This document shows, piece after piece, positions 1 to 6,962 of a stretch of DNA of 17,463 nt. Position 1 is the first letter of the stretch. Each line of letters opens with the position of its first letter. Both the position numbers and the translations under genes were made by a program. Below the pieces are notes generated by a model, which worked only from the letters and a program-made list of their open reading frames with translations, had not been told where the DNA came from and did not search any database. Origin of the DNA: Synergistota bacterium (GTDB lineage: Bacteria; Synergistota; JAGHAJ01); assembly GCA_021161545.1 (NCBI GenBank), contig JAGHAJ010000205.1:1-17463 (forward strand). The letters are read 5' to 3'.

Positions 1-891
1 ACCCTTTGCACCCACCTCAAATGCAAGCTTTTTCATTTCCTCATCTTCGGCAGCCTTCACAATAGTCTCAGAAAGTATGGGGTTATGCCCATGAAGGACT
101 ATATTTACCTTGTCTCTGCTCAAAACACCAAGGTTTATCCAACTCTCCATAGGTTTCGGTGTTCCAAAGAGTATATCAGAACCTTCAGTCGCCATCATGG
201 AACCACCCCAACCATCAGAAAGGGAGGTCCTGAGCGCATGCAGCAGGATGTTTACATAATCAGCACCAACACCCATATGGATTCTATGCATGGCCTCAAC
301 TATCTCTCTATCCACACTCCTCGGGACGATACCAAGCTTTTTCCACACATCCTTTGTCTTATCTGGAGCCCTCTCAGAAAACTGAATCTTGTTCTTAATG
401 GTGCCAAACTCCTCAAGCATTGCAAGAGCAACTTCCCTTGCCACCTCTTCTTCACTCTTACCCCCTACCTCTATCCCATACTCCTCCGCTATAAGGTGAA
501 GCTTCTCAGTATCTATTATCTGGTATCCCTGAGAATGTCCCTCGGCAGTCTCCAGCAACACCTCAATTACTTCCCTTCCATGGTCGGAGTGTGCAGCCGC
601 ACCTACTGCAAGGTCATCAAGAAGATTTCTTGCAACTATGGTATCAGCGGTAGCACCGCAGACCCCACGCTTCGGTTCCCCACCAAATGGGTCTATCCTG
701 CACGGACCCATCGCACACCTATTACAACATATGCCTAACTGTCCAAACCCACACTGTGGCTGTTGCTTTTGCAACCTGTCCCACGCAGTTTCAATACCAT
801 CATTTATAGCCTTCTCGATTATCTCTTGGTCCGTCTTATCCAATGCCCTCTTCTCAACCTCTTCCCTCAAAAGGATAGGGTCGATATACAT
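1..891 (-). CDS. cooS: Ni-dependent carbon monoxide dehydrogenase catalytic subunit, N-terminal 297 residues (runs off left edge)
   Basis: Catalyses CO + H2O to CO2 plus two electrons at the Ni-Fe-S C-cluster of the homodimeric anaerobic CODH in the cytoplasm. The frame is open to base 1, so the C-terminal half and most C-cluster cysteines lie outside the window. Visible cysteines are C47, C55, C56, C59, C64 and C78. Their spacing matches that recalled for clusters D (two Cys per monomer) and B (four Cys) of characterised CooS enzymes. H101 and H104 in an AAHSDHGR stretch fit the proton-relay histidines, and H269 in VLHGHNP fits the C-cluster histidine. The ATG at 889-891 is preceded by a GGGGGGAG SD. 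cooF ends 22 bp upstream, so the two are surely cotranscribed. The family is certain; whether the enzyme is stand-alone or part of an acetyl-CoA synthase complex cannot be told here. Confidence 0.96.
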   Translation of the reverse strand, partial: MYIDPILLREEVEKRALDKTDQEIIEKAINDGIETAWDRLQKQQPQCGFGQLGICCNRCAMGPCRIDPFGGEPKRGVCGATADTIVARNLLDDLAVGAAAHSDHGREVIEVLLETAEGHSQGYQIIDTEKLHLIAEEYGIEVGGKSEEEVAREVALAMLEEFGTIKNKIQFSERAPDKTKDVWKKLGIVPRSVDREIVEAMHRIHMGVGADYVNILLHALRTSLSDGWGGSMMATEGSDILFGTPKPMESWINLGVLSRDKVNIVLHGHNPILSETIVKAAEDEEMKKLAFEVGAKG

Positions 892-913
892 ATTTTTCTC
901 TCCCCCCTTCGGT

Positions 914-1531
914 TTAGTCACCCAAAACTCCCTCTTCCGAAACCTTCTTCATAATACCCCTAAATGCAGAAATATTCTCCGGTATCTTCGGCACTTCCAC
1001 CTCTGCACCCTGAGATTTCAACAGTCGCACAGTAAAGTCCTTCCTGCTAACCCTGATAAGCTCATTGATATCACCAAACTCAAGTGCACCAGTTTTACAC
1101 GCCTCCACACATGCCGGTTCCTTCCCTTCTCTCTGCCTATCGATACAATTATCACACTTGGCATTTACTTCCCTATCAATATGCACATGGTAAACCTTCT
1201 CAAACCGAATGATACCAAAAGGACACGCTATCGCACAGGCAGCACATGATATACATTTCTTATAATCCACGACCACGGAATCCGTATCATCATCTCTGTA
1301 AAGTGCACCTGTAGGACAAACCTGCACGCAGGGTGCCGGATTACAATGCCTGCAGCGATTGGGGAATGTCAGTAAGTCCACTCCTACCTCAACTCTAATC
1401 CTCGGAACTGATACAGGCTCCTCCGAAAACATACTAAAAAGTTCCTTACTCTGAGAGTGCTCAAGGGCACATGCAACTTCACAATGTCTGCACCCAATAC
1501 ACCTCTCAGGCCTCACCATAACAGACCTCAC
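914..1531 (-). CDS. cooF: CooF-type ferredoxin with four [4Fe-4S] cluster sites, electron partner of CooS
   Basis: Polyferredoxin of the CooF/HycB/DmsB family that carries electrons from CODH to a hydrogenase or other acceptor. In the 205-residue product, 16 cysteines form four groups: C11/14/17/21, C60/63/68/72, C93/96/99/103 and C126/129/141/145, enough for four [4Fe-4S] clusters. The frame is open upstream to an ATG at 1564. I choose the GTG at 1529-1531 because an AAGGGGGTGAT SD sits just before it and the upstream ATG has none; the product then starts MRSVMVRPERC, the usual distance before the first cluster. cooS follows after 22 bp. The 114-bp gap on the other side contains an inverted repeat and a possible extended -10, so cooFS may have its own regulated promoter. 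The final acceptor is not encoded here. Confidence 0.93.
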   Translation of the reverse strand: MRSVMVRPERCIGCRHCEVACALEHSQSKELFSMFSEEPVSVPRIRVEVGVDLLTFPNRCRHCNPAPCVQVCPTGALYRDDDTDSVVVDYKKCISCAACAIACPFGIIRFEKVYHVHIDREVNAKCDNCIDRQREGKEPACVEACKTGALEFGDINELIRVSRKDFTVRLLKSQGAEVEVPKIPENISAFRGIMKKVSEEGVLGD

Positions 1532-1554
1532 ACTATCACCCCCTTCTATACCAA

Positions 1555-1563
1555 ATAATAGCA
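1555..1563 (-). promoter_or_regulatory. Possible extended -10 promoter element for cooFS
   Basis: On the minus strand the sequence reads TGC-TATTAT, an extended -10 about 24 bp before the cooF GTG. No good -35 lies at 16-18 bp; the nearest candidate, TTGTGA at 1581-1586, is 20 bp away. A weak -35 would suit a promoter that needs an activator such as the adjacent LytTR protein. The region is very AT-rich, so a chance match is possible. Confidence 0.35.
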
Positions 1564-1585
1564 TAAAATAAAAAATACAATCACA

Positions 1586-1617
1586 ATTTATTACAGTCAG
1601 AGCAAAATATAATAAAT
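1586..1617. promoter_or_regulatory. Perfect 8-bp inverted repeat with 16-bp spacer upstream of cooF (candidate operator)
   Basis: ATTTATTA at 1586-1593 and TAATAAAT at 1610-1617 are exact inverted copies separated by 16 bp. E. coli NikR binds half-sites separated by 16 bp (GTATGA-N16-TCATAC), so the geometry suits the nikR gene nearby, although the half-site sequence differs. The hexamer AGCAAA also occurs twice, at 1601-1606 and 1628-1633, 27 bp apart, which could instead be LytTR direct repeats. The centre lies about 50 bp upstream of the start expected from the -10 at 1555-1560. AT-rich sequence makes short repeats common, so this is tentative. Confidence 0.4.
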
Positions 1618-1645
1618 GGTCATATTCAGCAAATTTTCGGTAGGA

Positions 1646-2371
1646 CTATATTGCGGTAAGTATGTTCCTGAGGAGACTCTTGTTTCTTCTGCTCACGGGT
1701 ATCCTCTGTTCAGATATAGTATCTAACAGCACATACGCATTACCACCATCATAAACAAGCTGTTTCACAAGCGATAGGTTTATGATATAGCTCCTGTGAG
1801 AACGGAAAAATCCCAGAGGATAAAGCTTGGCCTCGAGTGTGGATATCTGAAGGTTGGAAAAGTAACGGTTCCCATCTATATCATATATAAATGAGGAATC
1901 CCCACAGCTTTTTACAAATGCAACCCTGTTAACATCCACAAATATCAATCCATCGCGCGTTGGAATAGGCAATTTTTTGAACACCGTTATTACTCCATCT
2001 TCTGTTGTTAAGTCCTGAAACACTACAGAAGATATGTCGTAAAATAAAACAATTATACCTTCAAACCCTCCATGAACATCTGACATCTTAATCAGCCTCG
2101 CAAGCAACGTGTGTTTACTGCCTTTAAAGTTAACTATCTTCACAAAGGGCATCTTTATCTCTTTACCTCTCTCCAAGTCAGAAAAGAGCTTATCTATTTT
2201 CTTCCTAGAATTATCGTTGTGGAAGACACCAACATCCCTGCCAAAATAATCCTCCCCAAAAAGGTGATTGCGTGCATAATCATTCATCCATCTAACCTTT
2301 CTATCATTATCTACAAAGATAACTCCCATGGGCAGAGATTCAAACACAGCTTCAATACCATCAGCCATCAT
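1646..2371 (-). CDS. RcoM-like PAS-LytTR transcription regulator, putative heme CO sensor
   Basis: A one-component regulator of 241 residues. The N-terminal PAS domain (about residues 3-120) starts GIEAVFESLPMGVIFVDND and includes a VFHNDNSRKKID segment. The C-terminal LytTR DNA-binding domain (about 135-240) shows the usual F-R-S-H-R-S-Y-I-I-N and R-I-P-V-S-R-R core motifs. This order and length are those of RcoM, which binds heme through a PAS histidine and activates CO oxidation genes. His51 in FHNDNSR is the likely proximal heme ligand; the distal Met of RcoM has no certain counterpart (Met74 or Met96 are options). The frame is open to 2407, but ATG codons at 2371 and 2368 overlap the nikR stop and give a normal PAS start, so translation is probably coupled to nikR. 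Position beside cooFS supports a CO-sensing role; heme binding is inferred. Confidence 0.85.
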   Translation of the reverse strand: MMADGIEAVFESLPMGVIFVDNDRKVRWMNDYARNHLFGEDYFGRDVGVFHNDNSRKKIDKLFSDLERGKEIKMPFVKIVNFKGSKHTLLARLIKMSDVHGGFEGIIVLFYDISSVVFQDLTTEDGVITVFKKLPIPTRDGLIFVDVNRVAFVKSCGDSSFIYDIDGNRYFSNLQISTLEAKLYPLGFFRSHRSYIINLSLVKQLVYDGGNAYVLLDTISEQRIPVSRRNKSLLRNILTAI

Positions 2372-2762
2372 CCAAAACCACCGGCACAAACTTTGAATAC
2401 AAGACACCCTTCATTCCACCAATCTTGGATGTCATTTTCTTAACCTCATCGAGATTACCCTTCAAGACTGATATTTCAAGACACCTATCTGCATCAACAT
2501 GTATATGAAGCGTGGAAACAATCCTCTCAAGGTGGTGGTGGTAAAACTCTCTTATTTCCCTTGTATGATGGTCAAACAGCACAATAAATACAAATATCCC
2601 ATTTACATCTGAGTTTTCAGCAGTTTGTGAAGTAATGAAAGAATAAAGCAGGTCTGCTACAGCCTTGGAGCGACTCTCATATCCCAGCTCACCTATGATT
2701 GTGTCAAACTTCTCAAGCAGTTCCCAATCAACGGAAACACTAAACCTGACAATATCCTTCAT
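2361..2762 (-). CDS. nikR: NikR nickel-responsive ribbon-helix-helix repressor
   Basis: Nickel-dependent DNA-binding protein of 133 residues, the usual NikR length. The N-terminal ribbon-helix-helix (about 1-45, VRFSVSVDWELLEKFD...GYESRSKAV) is followed by an ACT-like metal-binding domain. High-affinity nickel ligands can be read from the alignment with E. coli NikR: His75 within the FYHHH stretch, then His86, His88 and Cys94 in TLHIHVDADRCLEI, matching E. coli H76, H87, H89 and C95. The start at 2760-2762 gives the normal family N-terminus but has no SD; a consensus promoter ends only 7 nt upstream, so the transcript is probably leaderless. The 3' end overlaps the start of the PAS-LytTR gene by 11 bp. 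Linked to the Ni enzyme CooS, it probably adjusts CODH or nickel uptake to nickel supply. Confidence 0.95.
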   Translation of the reverse strand: MKDIVRFSVSVDWELLEKFDTIIGELGYESRSKAVADLLYSFITSQTAENSDVNGIFVFIVLFDHHTREIREFYHHHLERIVSTLHIHVDADRCLEISVLKGNLDEVKKMTSKIGGMKGVLYSKFVPVVLDDG

Positions 2763-2769
2763 GGTCCAT

Positions 2770-2799
2770 ATTATAGATTAACACACCACAGCTTGTCAA
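2770..2799 (-). promoter_or_regulatory. Consensus sigma70-type promoter of nikR
   Basis: On the minus strand TTGACA (2794-2799) and TATAAT (2770-2775) are separated by 18 bp; both hexamers match the consensus exactly. The predicted transcription start falls at 2762-2763, at or next to the A of the nikR ATG, so little or no 5' leader exists. A repressor bound here, possibly NikR itself, would block nikR and perhaps the downstream genes. Confidence 0.75.
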
Positions 2800-2865
2800 A
2801 CAAAATCAAAAATCACAAACGGTCAGTAGTATCATGTCCGCTTCTGCTTCGTTCCTACTCCGCTA

Positions 2866-2893
2866 TTGACAACAATACCACTTATGATATCCT
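2866..2893 (+). promoter_or_regulatory. Likely promoter of the EamA transporter gene
   Basis: TTGACA (2866-2871) is followed after 16 bp by TATCCT (2888-2893), preceded by a TG one base upstream (extended -10, TGATATCCT). The start would be near 2900, giving a leader of about 44 nt before the ATG at 2944. It is divergent from the nikR promoter about 70 bp away, so shared control is possible. Confidence 0.5.
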
Positions 2894-2917
2894 TTAGAGG
2901 TCAGTCCAATGATATCC
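2884..2917. repeat. Direct repeat ATGATATCC, two copies 25 bp apart
   Basis: ATGATATCC occurs at 2884-2892 and 2909-2917 in the nikR/EamA divergent region. The first copy covers the proposed extended -10 of the transporter gene. GGTCAGT also occurs twice, at 2821-2827 and 2899-2905. These could be operator half-sites for an unidentified regulator, or chance. Confidence 0.35.
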
Positions 2918-2943
2918 CGAAAAGAATTTGAGGTATGTCCAAA

Positions 2944-3837
2944 ATGAAAACAACAGACAGAGTTGCCGGAATAATCTATGCAACTGCTTCAGTCTTTTCG
3001 TGGGGAGTATACCTCCCCTATGCAAAGCTCATCCTGGCAAAGCTCTCTCCCTCTGTGTTTCTGACATTCAGACTTTCGATAGGAGCTATAACACTGTTTG
3101 TTTTCTCTCTTACCTTGAGAAGGTCATTTGGATTCAAGTCCAAAGATCTACTATGGATTATCACAGCTGGCATAACTGGTATAATCCTGCATCAGATATT
3201 ACAATTGGAAAGCCTGAAATACACAACTGCCACAAATGTGGGGTGGATACTAACACTAATCCCCGCGGCAACTGGGTTATTTGCGTGGATATTCTTAAAA
3301 GAAAGCATTGCCTTCCACCAGATAGTCGGCTTGGTAATAGCCATGACAGGACTTGCACTTTTTGTGTCAAAGGGAAATCCAACAAAACTCTCTTTCATCA
3401 AAAATTATGGTGATTTTCTCTCATTTATAAGCATCTTTACATGGGCATTCTATAGCATAATAACAAAGTACTCTCTGAGCAGGTATGATGCAATGCCAAT
3501 CTCTACCGTTCACATGGCACTCGGCTCTCTATTCTTCCTCACCATAAGCATGAATGATATTCAGAACCAGATAACTACACTGAATACCCATGAATGGATA
3601 ATCTTAATACTTATTGGACTTATACCATCTGGGTTAGCCTACTTTTGGTGGAATGCAGGCCTAAAGAAACTATCCGCAATGAACACAAGCATGTTCATCT
3701 TTCCAGAAGCAGTCTTTGCATCTGCCGCTGGGCACATTGTGTTAGGGGAAAGCTTTACCCTCAACATGGCGCTGTTCTCAGCCATCATATTCACTGGTGT
3801 GTATGTATCAGTAAAGGGTTCACCTACTAAAGGGTAA
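2944..3837 (+). CDS. EamA/DMT-superfamily membrane transporter, substrate unknown
   Basis: An inner-membrane protein of 297 residues with about ten hydrophobic segments arranged as two EamA repeats (roughly 7-137 and 150-290). Each repeat ends with a typical pattern: IFLKESIAFHQIVGLVIAMTG in the first half and VLGESFTLNMALFSAIIFTGV in the second. The drug/metabolite transporter superfamily includes amino-acid, nucleotide-sugar and metabolite exporters, and the sequence does not show which applies. An ATG at 2935 is only 2 nt from the GAGGT SD at 2930-2934; the ATG at 2944 has the correct 9-nt spacing and is preferred. It is divergent from nikR, so a link to nickel or CO metabolism is possible but unproved. 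A 114-bp gap and a new promoter separate it from uppP. Confidence 0.88.
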   Translation: MKTTDRVAGIIYATASVFSWGVYLPYAKLILAKLSPSVFLTFRLSIGAITLFVFSLTLRRSFGFKSKDLLWIITAGITGIILHQILQLESLKYTTATNVGWILTLIPAATGLFAWIFLKESIAFHQIVGLVIAMTGLALFVSKGNPTKLSFIKNYGDFLSFISIFTWAFYSIITKYSLSRYDAMPISTVHMALGSLFFLTISMNDIQNQITTLNTHEWIILILIGLIPSGLAYFWWNAGLKKLSAMNTSMFIFPEAVFASAAGHIVLGESFTLNMALFSAIIFTGVYVSVKGSPTKG

Positions 3838-3876
3838 TAGAGAAATAATACGGTATTTTTAGAAACGTTATTTCCT

Positions 3877-3906
3877 TTGACAAAACAGCGCCTAATGGTA
3901 TATAAT
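3877..3906 (+). promoter_or_regulatory. Consensus promoter of the uppP-citCDEF operon
   Basis: TTGACA at 3877-3882 and TATAAT at 3901-3906 are perfect hexamers 18 bp apart. Transcription should begin near 3913, leaving a leader of about 39 nt that holds the uppP SD (AAGGGAG near 3937-3943). No operator-like repeat is evident, so it looks constitutive and strong. Confidence 0.75.
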
Positions 3907-3951
3907 CCCACTGTGAAACATCTATAAAAGCACAAGAAGGGAGAGATAGAA

Positions 3952-4737
3952 TTGACTCTAACTGCACTGGTATTGGGAGTAGTTGAAGGAATAACTGAAT
4001 TTCTACCCATATCATCTACAGGACACCTCATCATAGTGAGCCACTACTTTAACTTCTCGGGCGATTTCGCAAACATGTTCAACGTAGTGATACAGCTTGG
4101 TGCCATATTATCCGTAGTAGTTTACTTCTGGAAAAGATTATTACCATCCAGCGTAAAAGAGATAAAACTATGGATAAAGGTGCTTGTTGGTTTCATACCT
4201 GCACTCATTGTAGGAGGGTTATTTGGCAAGAAGATAGAAGATTACCTGTTTAACACAAGTGTTGTATCTGCTGCACTGATAATGTGGGGAATAATACTTA
4301 TATGGGCAGAAAATAAGAGTAAAAGGCAAACACCCACAATAAACAATGTGGACAACCTAAGCTATAGAACTGCATTCTACATAGGTATCATGCAGATATT
4401 TGCAATGATACCAGGCACATCCCGTTCCGCAGCAACTATTATAGGTGCCATGCTACTTGGAACATCAAGAACTGTTGCCGTGGAGTTCTCCTTCTTTCTG
4501 GCAATACCCACTATGTTCGGAGCATCAGCATATTCTATAATGAAGATGGGAATAGGAAATATATCTCCAGCCCAGTGGGTCAAACTTTCCATAGGGTTCA
4601 TAACCTCCTTTATAGTGGCACTGTTGGTGATATCATTCCTGATGAACTACATAAAAAGGCACACATTCAAACCTTTCGGATATTACAGGGTAGCATTAGG
4701 TATCCTGATAATACTACTCACTACGATAAAAATATAA
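3952..4737 (+). CDS. uppP: Undecaprenyl-diphosphate phosphatase (BacA/UppP family)
   Basis: Integral membrane enzyme that removes a phosphate from undecaprenyl diphosphate to recycle the lipid carrier of peptidoglycan and other surface polymers. Its 261 residues are the normal family length. Both signature motifs are present: EGITEFLPISSTGH (12-25, with Glu12 and Glu16) and PGTSRSA (154-160, with Arg158), the residues that build the active site in E. coli UppP. The start is a TTG at 3952 with an AAGGGAGAG SD about 8 nt upstream; no ATG nearby would keep the first helix and the EG..EF motif. The citC ATG follows after 12 bp, so this cell-envelope gene leads the citrate lyase operon, an unusual pairing. 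Confidence 0.95.
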   Translation: MTLTALVLGVVEGITEFLPISSTGHLIIVSHYFNFSGDFANMFNVVIQLGAILSVVVYFWKRLLPSSVKEIKLWIKVLVGFIPALIVGGLFGKKIEDYLFNTSVVSAALIMWGIILIWAENKSKRQTPTINNVDNLSYRTAFYIGIMQIFAMIPGTSRSAATIIGAMLLGTSRTVAVEFSFFLAIPTMFGASAYSIMKMGIGNISPAQWVKLSIGFITSFIVALLVISFLMNYIKRHTFKPFGYYRVALGILIILLTTIKI

Positions 4738-4749
4738 GGAGGGAGTGCT

Positions 4750-5802
4750 ATGGAAGAGTTTCGCATCCACGAGGTTTCTCTTGAGGATAAGAATGAAGTC
4801 GAAAGGGTAAGAACCTTCCTTGAATCCATCAATCTAAACTACGAGGAGGATATATCTCTCACTATAACTGTAGAGGACCAGCAGGGAAATCTCATTGGCA
4901 CAGGCTCCTTAGGAGACAAGGTAATAAAGTGTGTGGGAGTAAAAAGAGAATATGAAGAGTACGGTATAGGAACAAAAATAGTATCTTACCTCCTGAAAAA
5001 GGCATACGAATTGGGAAAACAGACCGTCTTTATATTCACAAAACCCCAGCAGGCAGAAAAGTTTCAAGAACTTGGATTCAAAGAAGTAGCAAGAAGTGGT
5101 CCAATAGTACTATTAGAGACAGGTATAAAAACTATAAAAGACTATCAGACATACCTGAAGAGCATAAAAAACAATGTGGTCGAAAGTGCAGGTGCAGTGG
5201 TGGTAAACTGCAATCCTTTCACCAATGGACACAAATACCTCATCGAGTATGCATCAAGCCACAGCAAGTGGCTCTACATAATCGTCGTAGAGGAAGAGCG
5301 CTCGAGCTTCCCATTTACAGTAAGATACAGACTTATAAAAGAAGGAACCAGCCATTTGAAGAATGTAACACTGATAAAGGGAGGGAATTACAACGTATCG
5401 TCTGCCACATTTCCTTCATACTTCCTGAGAGATGAAAAGGCTGAAGACATAGCATACTATCAGGCAAAACTTGACGTAACGATATTTGCCACCCATACCG
5501 CTCCAATATTGAATATAAAAAGGAGGTTTGTAGGAGAAGAACCATATTCTCCTACAACGGCGCAGTTCAATAGGGCAATGAAAGAGGTACTTCCAGCAAA
5601 TGGCATAGAGCTGATAGAGATAAAGAGAGCAAGCGTGAAAAATACCGGTATTGTGAGCGCATCAAAAGTGAGACAGTTTATAAGAGAAGACAACTGGGAA
5701 GCAATAAAGGAGCAGGTTCCGGAAACTACATATAGATTTTTGATATCTGAGGAAGCAAAACCCATCATCGAAAAGATAAAACGACAGCACACAAGACACT
5801 AA
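4750..5802 (+). CDS. citC: [Citrate (pro-3S)-lyase] ligase, citrate lyase-activating acetyltransferase
   Basis: Activates citrate lyase by ATP-dependent acetylation of the thiol of the prosthetic group on CitD. The 350-residue protein has the two family domains: an N-terminal GNAT-like acetyltransferase domain (about 1-135, with REYEEYGIGTKIVSYLL) and a C-terminal nucleotidyltransferase domain (about 145-345). The latter has the HIGH-type motif NCNPFTNGH (153-161) and a VSASKVR motif (302-308) equivalent to the ISxxxxR signature of adenylyl transfer. The start has a very strong AAGGAGGGAG SD at the end of uppP. citD follows 15 bp downstream. Order C-D-E-F is the classical citrate lyase order. 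Confidence 0.95.
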   Translation: MEEFRIHEVSLEDKNEVERVRTFLESINLNYEEDISLTITVEDQQGNLIGTGSLGDKVIKCVGVKREYEEYGIGTKIVSYLLKKAYELGKQTVFIFTKPQQAEKFQELGFKEVARSGPIVLLETGIKTIKDYQTYLKSIKNNVVESAGAVVVNCNPFTNGHKYLIEYASSHSKWLYIIVVEEERSSFPFTVRYRLIKEGTSHLKNVTLIKGGNYNVSSATFPSYFLRDEKAEDIAYYQAKLDVTIFATHTAPILNIKRRFVGEEPYSPTTAQFNRAMKEVLPANGIELIEIKRASVKNTGIVSASKVRQFIREDNWEAIKEQVPETTYRFLISEEAKPIIEKIKRQHTRH

Positions 5803-5817
5803 GGGGGTGAAGCACTT

Positions 5818-6090
5818 ATGAGAGGTGTTGCAGGCTCACTTGAATCCAGCGATGTAATGGTAGTAGTGGAGGAGAGCTCAGAGAACGGCATCAGTATAGA
5901 GCTGGATGGGGTAGACAAAGTAAGATTCAGGACTGATATAACATCCATAGCAAAGGACATTGCTCAAAGAAAAGGGGTAAACGGCATAAAGATAACCATA
6001 AACGACAGAGGTGCAATAAATGCAACAATAGCAGCAAGGGTGGAAACTGCTATAGAAAGGTATTTAGAGCAAAAGGGGGTGAGGAGTTGA
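5818..6090 (+). CDS. citD: Citrate lyase acyl carrier protein (gamma subunit)
   Basis: Small 90-residue acyl carrier subunit of citrate lyase. It carries the 2'-(5''-triphosphoribosyl)-3'-dephospho-CoA prosthetic group, which shuttles acetyl and citryl groups between CitF and CitE. The N-terminal AGSLESSDVM matches the AGTLESGDVM region of E. coli CitD; by that alignment Ser10 is the attachment site. The start has an AAGGGGGTGA SD 7 nt before the ATG. The stop overlaps the TTG start of citE by 4 bp. citX and citG, which make and attach the prosthetic group, are not in this window. Confidence 0.94.
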   Translation: MRGVAGSLESSDVMVVVEESSENGISIELDGVDKVRFRTDITSIAKDIAQRKGVNGIKITINDRGAINATIAARVETAIERYLEQKGVRS

Positions 6091-6962
6091 AACTCAGAAG
6101 AACCATGATGTATATACCCGGAAATTCACCAGCCATGATACAGCGCTCCTTCATATACGGTGCAGATGGCCTCATCTTAGACCTCGAAGACTCCGTGCCC
6201 ATGGAGGAGAAAGACAGTGCAAGGATACTCGTCAGAAATATGCTAAGAGAGATAGACTTTGGCAGCTGCGAGGTAACAGTCAGGATAAACCACCTATCCA
6301 CCGGATACGGGGAAAAAGATTTAGAATATATCATCCCTGAAAGACCAGACGGTATAAGATATCCCAAGTGTGAAACCGCTGAAGACATCACTGAGATGGA
6401 CAAATTCATCACCAAAATAGAAGAATCCAATGGAATACCCATTGGAAGTATAAAAATATTTGCCATACTGGAAACGGCTAAAGGTGTGTTTAACGCATAC
6501 GAAATAGCGTCAAGCAGTCCAAGAATAACCGCACTGGTATTTGGAGCAGAGGATTTCACAGCATCCATGCACACCAACAGGAGTAAAACTGGAGAGGAAT
6601 TACTCTTTGCAAGACACAGGATTGTTCTGGCTGCAAGGGTAGCAGGAGTAGACGCACTTGATACCGTATTTGGGGACATAAACGATACTGAAGGGTTGAA
6701 AAAAGAAACAGAATTTATAAAGCAACTTGGATTTGATGGGAAATCTGTAATCCATCCAAGACAGATAGAGATAGTTCACAGCGTATTTACTCCATCTCAA
6801 TCCGAAGTAGAAAAAGCCTTAAGGATAGTAGAAGCAATAAAGAAAGCAAAAGAAAGGGGAACAGGTGTAGTGGCAGTAGATGGAAGAATGGTAGATGCAC
6901 CTGTTCTTGCACGCGCCAAAAGGATACTATTATTGGCAGGGGTGAACACAGATGAAGAATAG
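6087..6962 (+). CDS. citE: Citrate lyase beta subunit (citryl-ACP lyase)
   Basis: Cleaves citryl-ACP into oxaloacetate and acetyl-ACP using Mg2+. The 291-residue TIM-barrel protein of the HpcH/HpaI-CitE family shows LDLEDSVP (31-38), an Arg in TVRIN (Arg67), ILET (Glu129), FGAEDFTASM (152-161) with metal-binding Glu/Asp, and GFDGKSVIHPRQI near 215-227. These are the motifs expected for substrate and Mg2+ binding. The start is TTG, overlapping the citD stop in an AGTTGA junction, with an AGGGGGTGAGG SD inside citD. The last 11 bp overlap citF. As the gene lies between citD and citF, it is the true lyase subunit, not a stand-alone CitE-like protein. Confidence 0.95.
   Translation: MKLRRTMMYIPGNSPAMIQRSFIYGADGLILDLEDSVPMEEKDSARILVRNMLREIDFGSCEVTVRINHLSTGYGEKDLEYIIPERPDGIRYPKCETAEDITEMDKFITKIEESNGIPIGSIKIFAILETAKGVFNAYEIASSSPRITALVFGAEDFTASMHTNRSKTGEELLFARHRIVLAARVAGVDALDTVFGDINDTEGLKKETEFIKQLGFDGKSVIHPRQIEIVHSVFTPSQSEVEKALRIVEAIKKAKERGTGVVAVDGRMVDAPVLARAKRILLLAGVNTDEE

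Noticed and set aside
85-738. Long plus-strand frame of 217 codons
   Set aside because: It is antisense to cooS, whose frame is open to base 1 and carries all the expected cysteine motifs; the plus-strand translation looks like no protein family.
638-1249. Plus-strand frame of 203 codons across cooS and cooF
   Set aside because: Antisense to two clear genes; composition is rich in Pro, His and Ser as expected of a shadow frame.
2372-2407. Upstream extension of the PAS-LytTR protein (MSCIQSLCRWFW...)
   Set aside because: It lies wholly within nikR coding sequence, is unlike a PAS N-terminus, and the ATG codons at 2366-2371 give the normal start at the nikR stop.
2864-2877. TATTG-ACAA-CAATA small hairpin in the nikR upstream region
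   Set aside because: Five-pair AT-rich stem expected by chance; part of it is explained as the -35 of the transporter promoter.
3842-3874. AAATAA/TTATTT inverted repeat after the EamA gene, as a terminator
   Set aside because: The stem is only 6 A-T pairs with a long loop and no T run, too weak to call a terminator.
6050-6679. Minus-strand frame of 209 codons inside citE
   Set aside because: citE is complete and well conserved on the plus strand; the reverse frame is Ser/Leu-rich shadow sequence with no SD.
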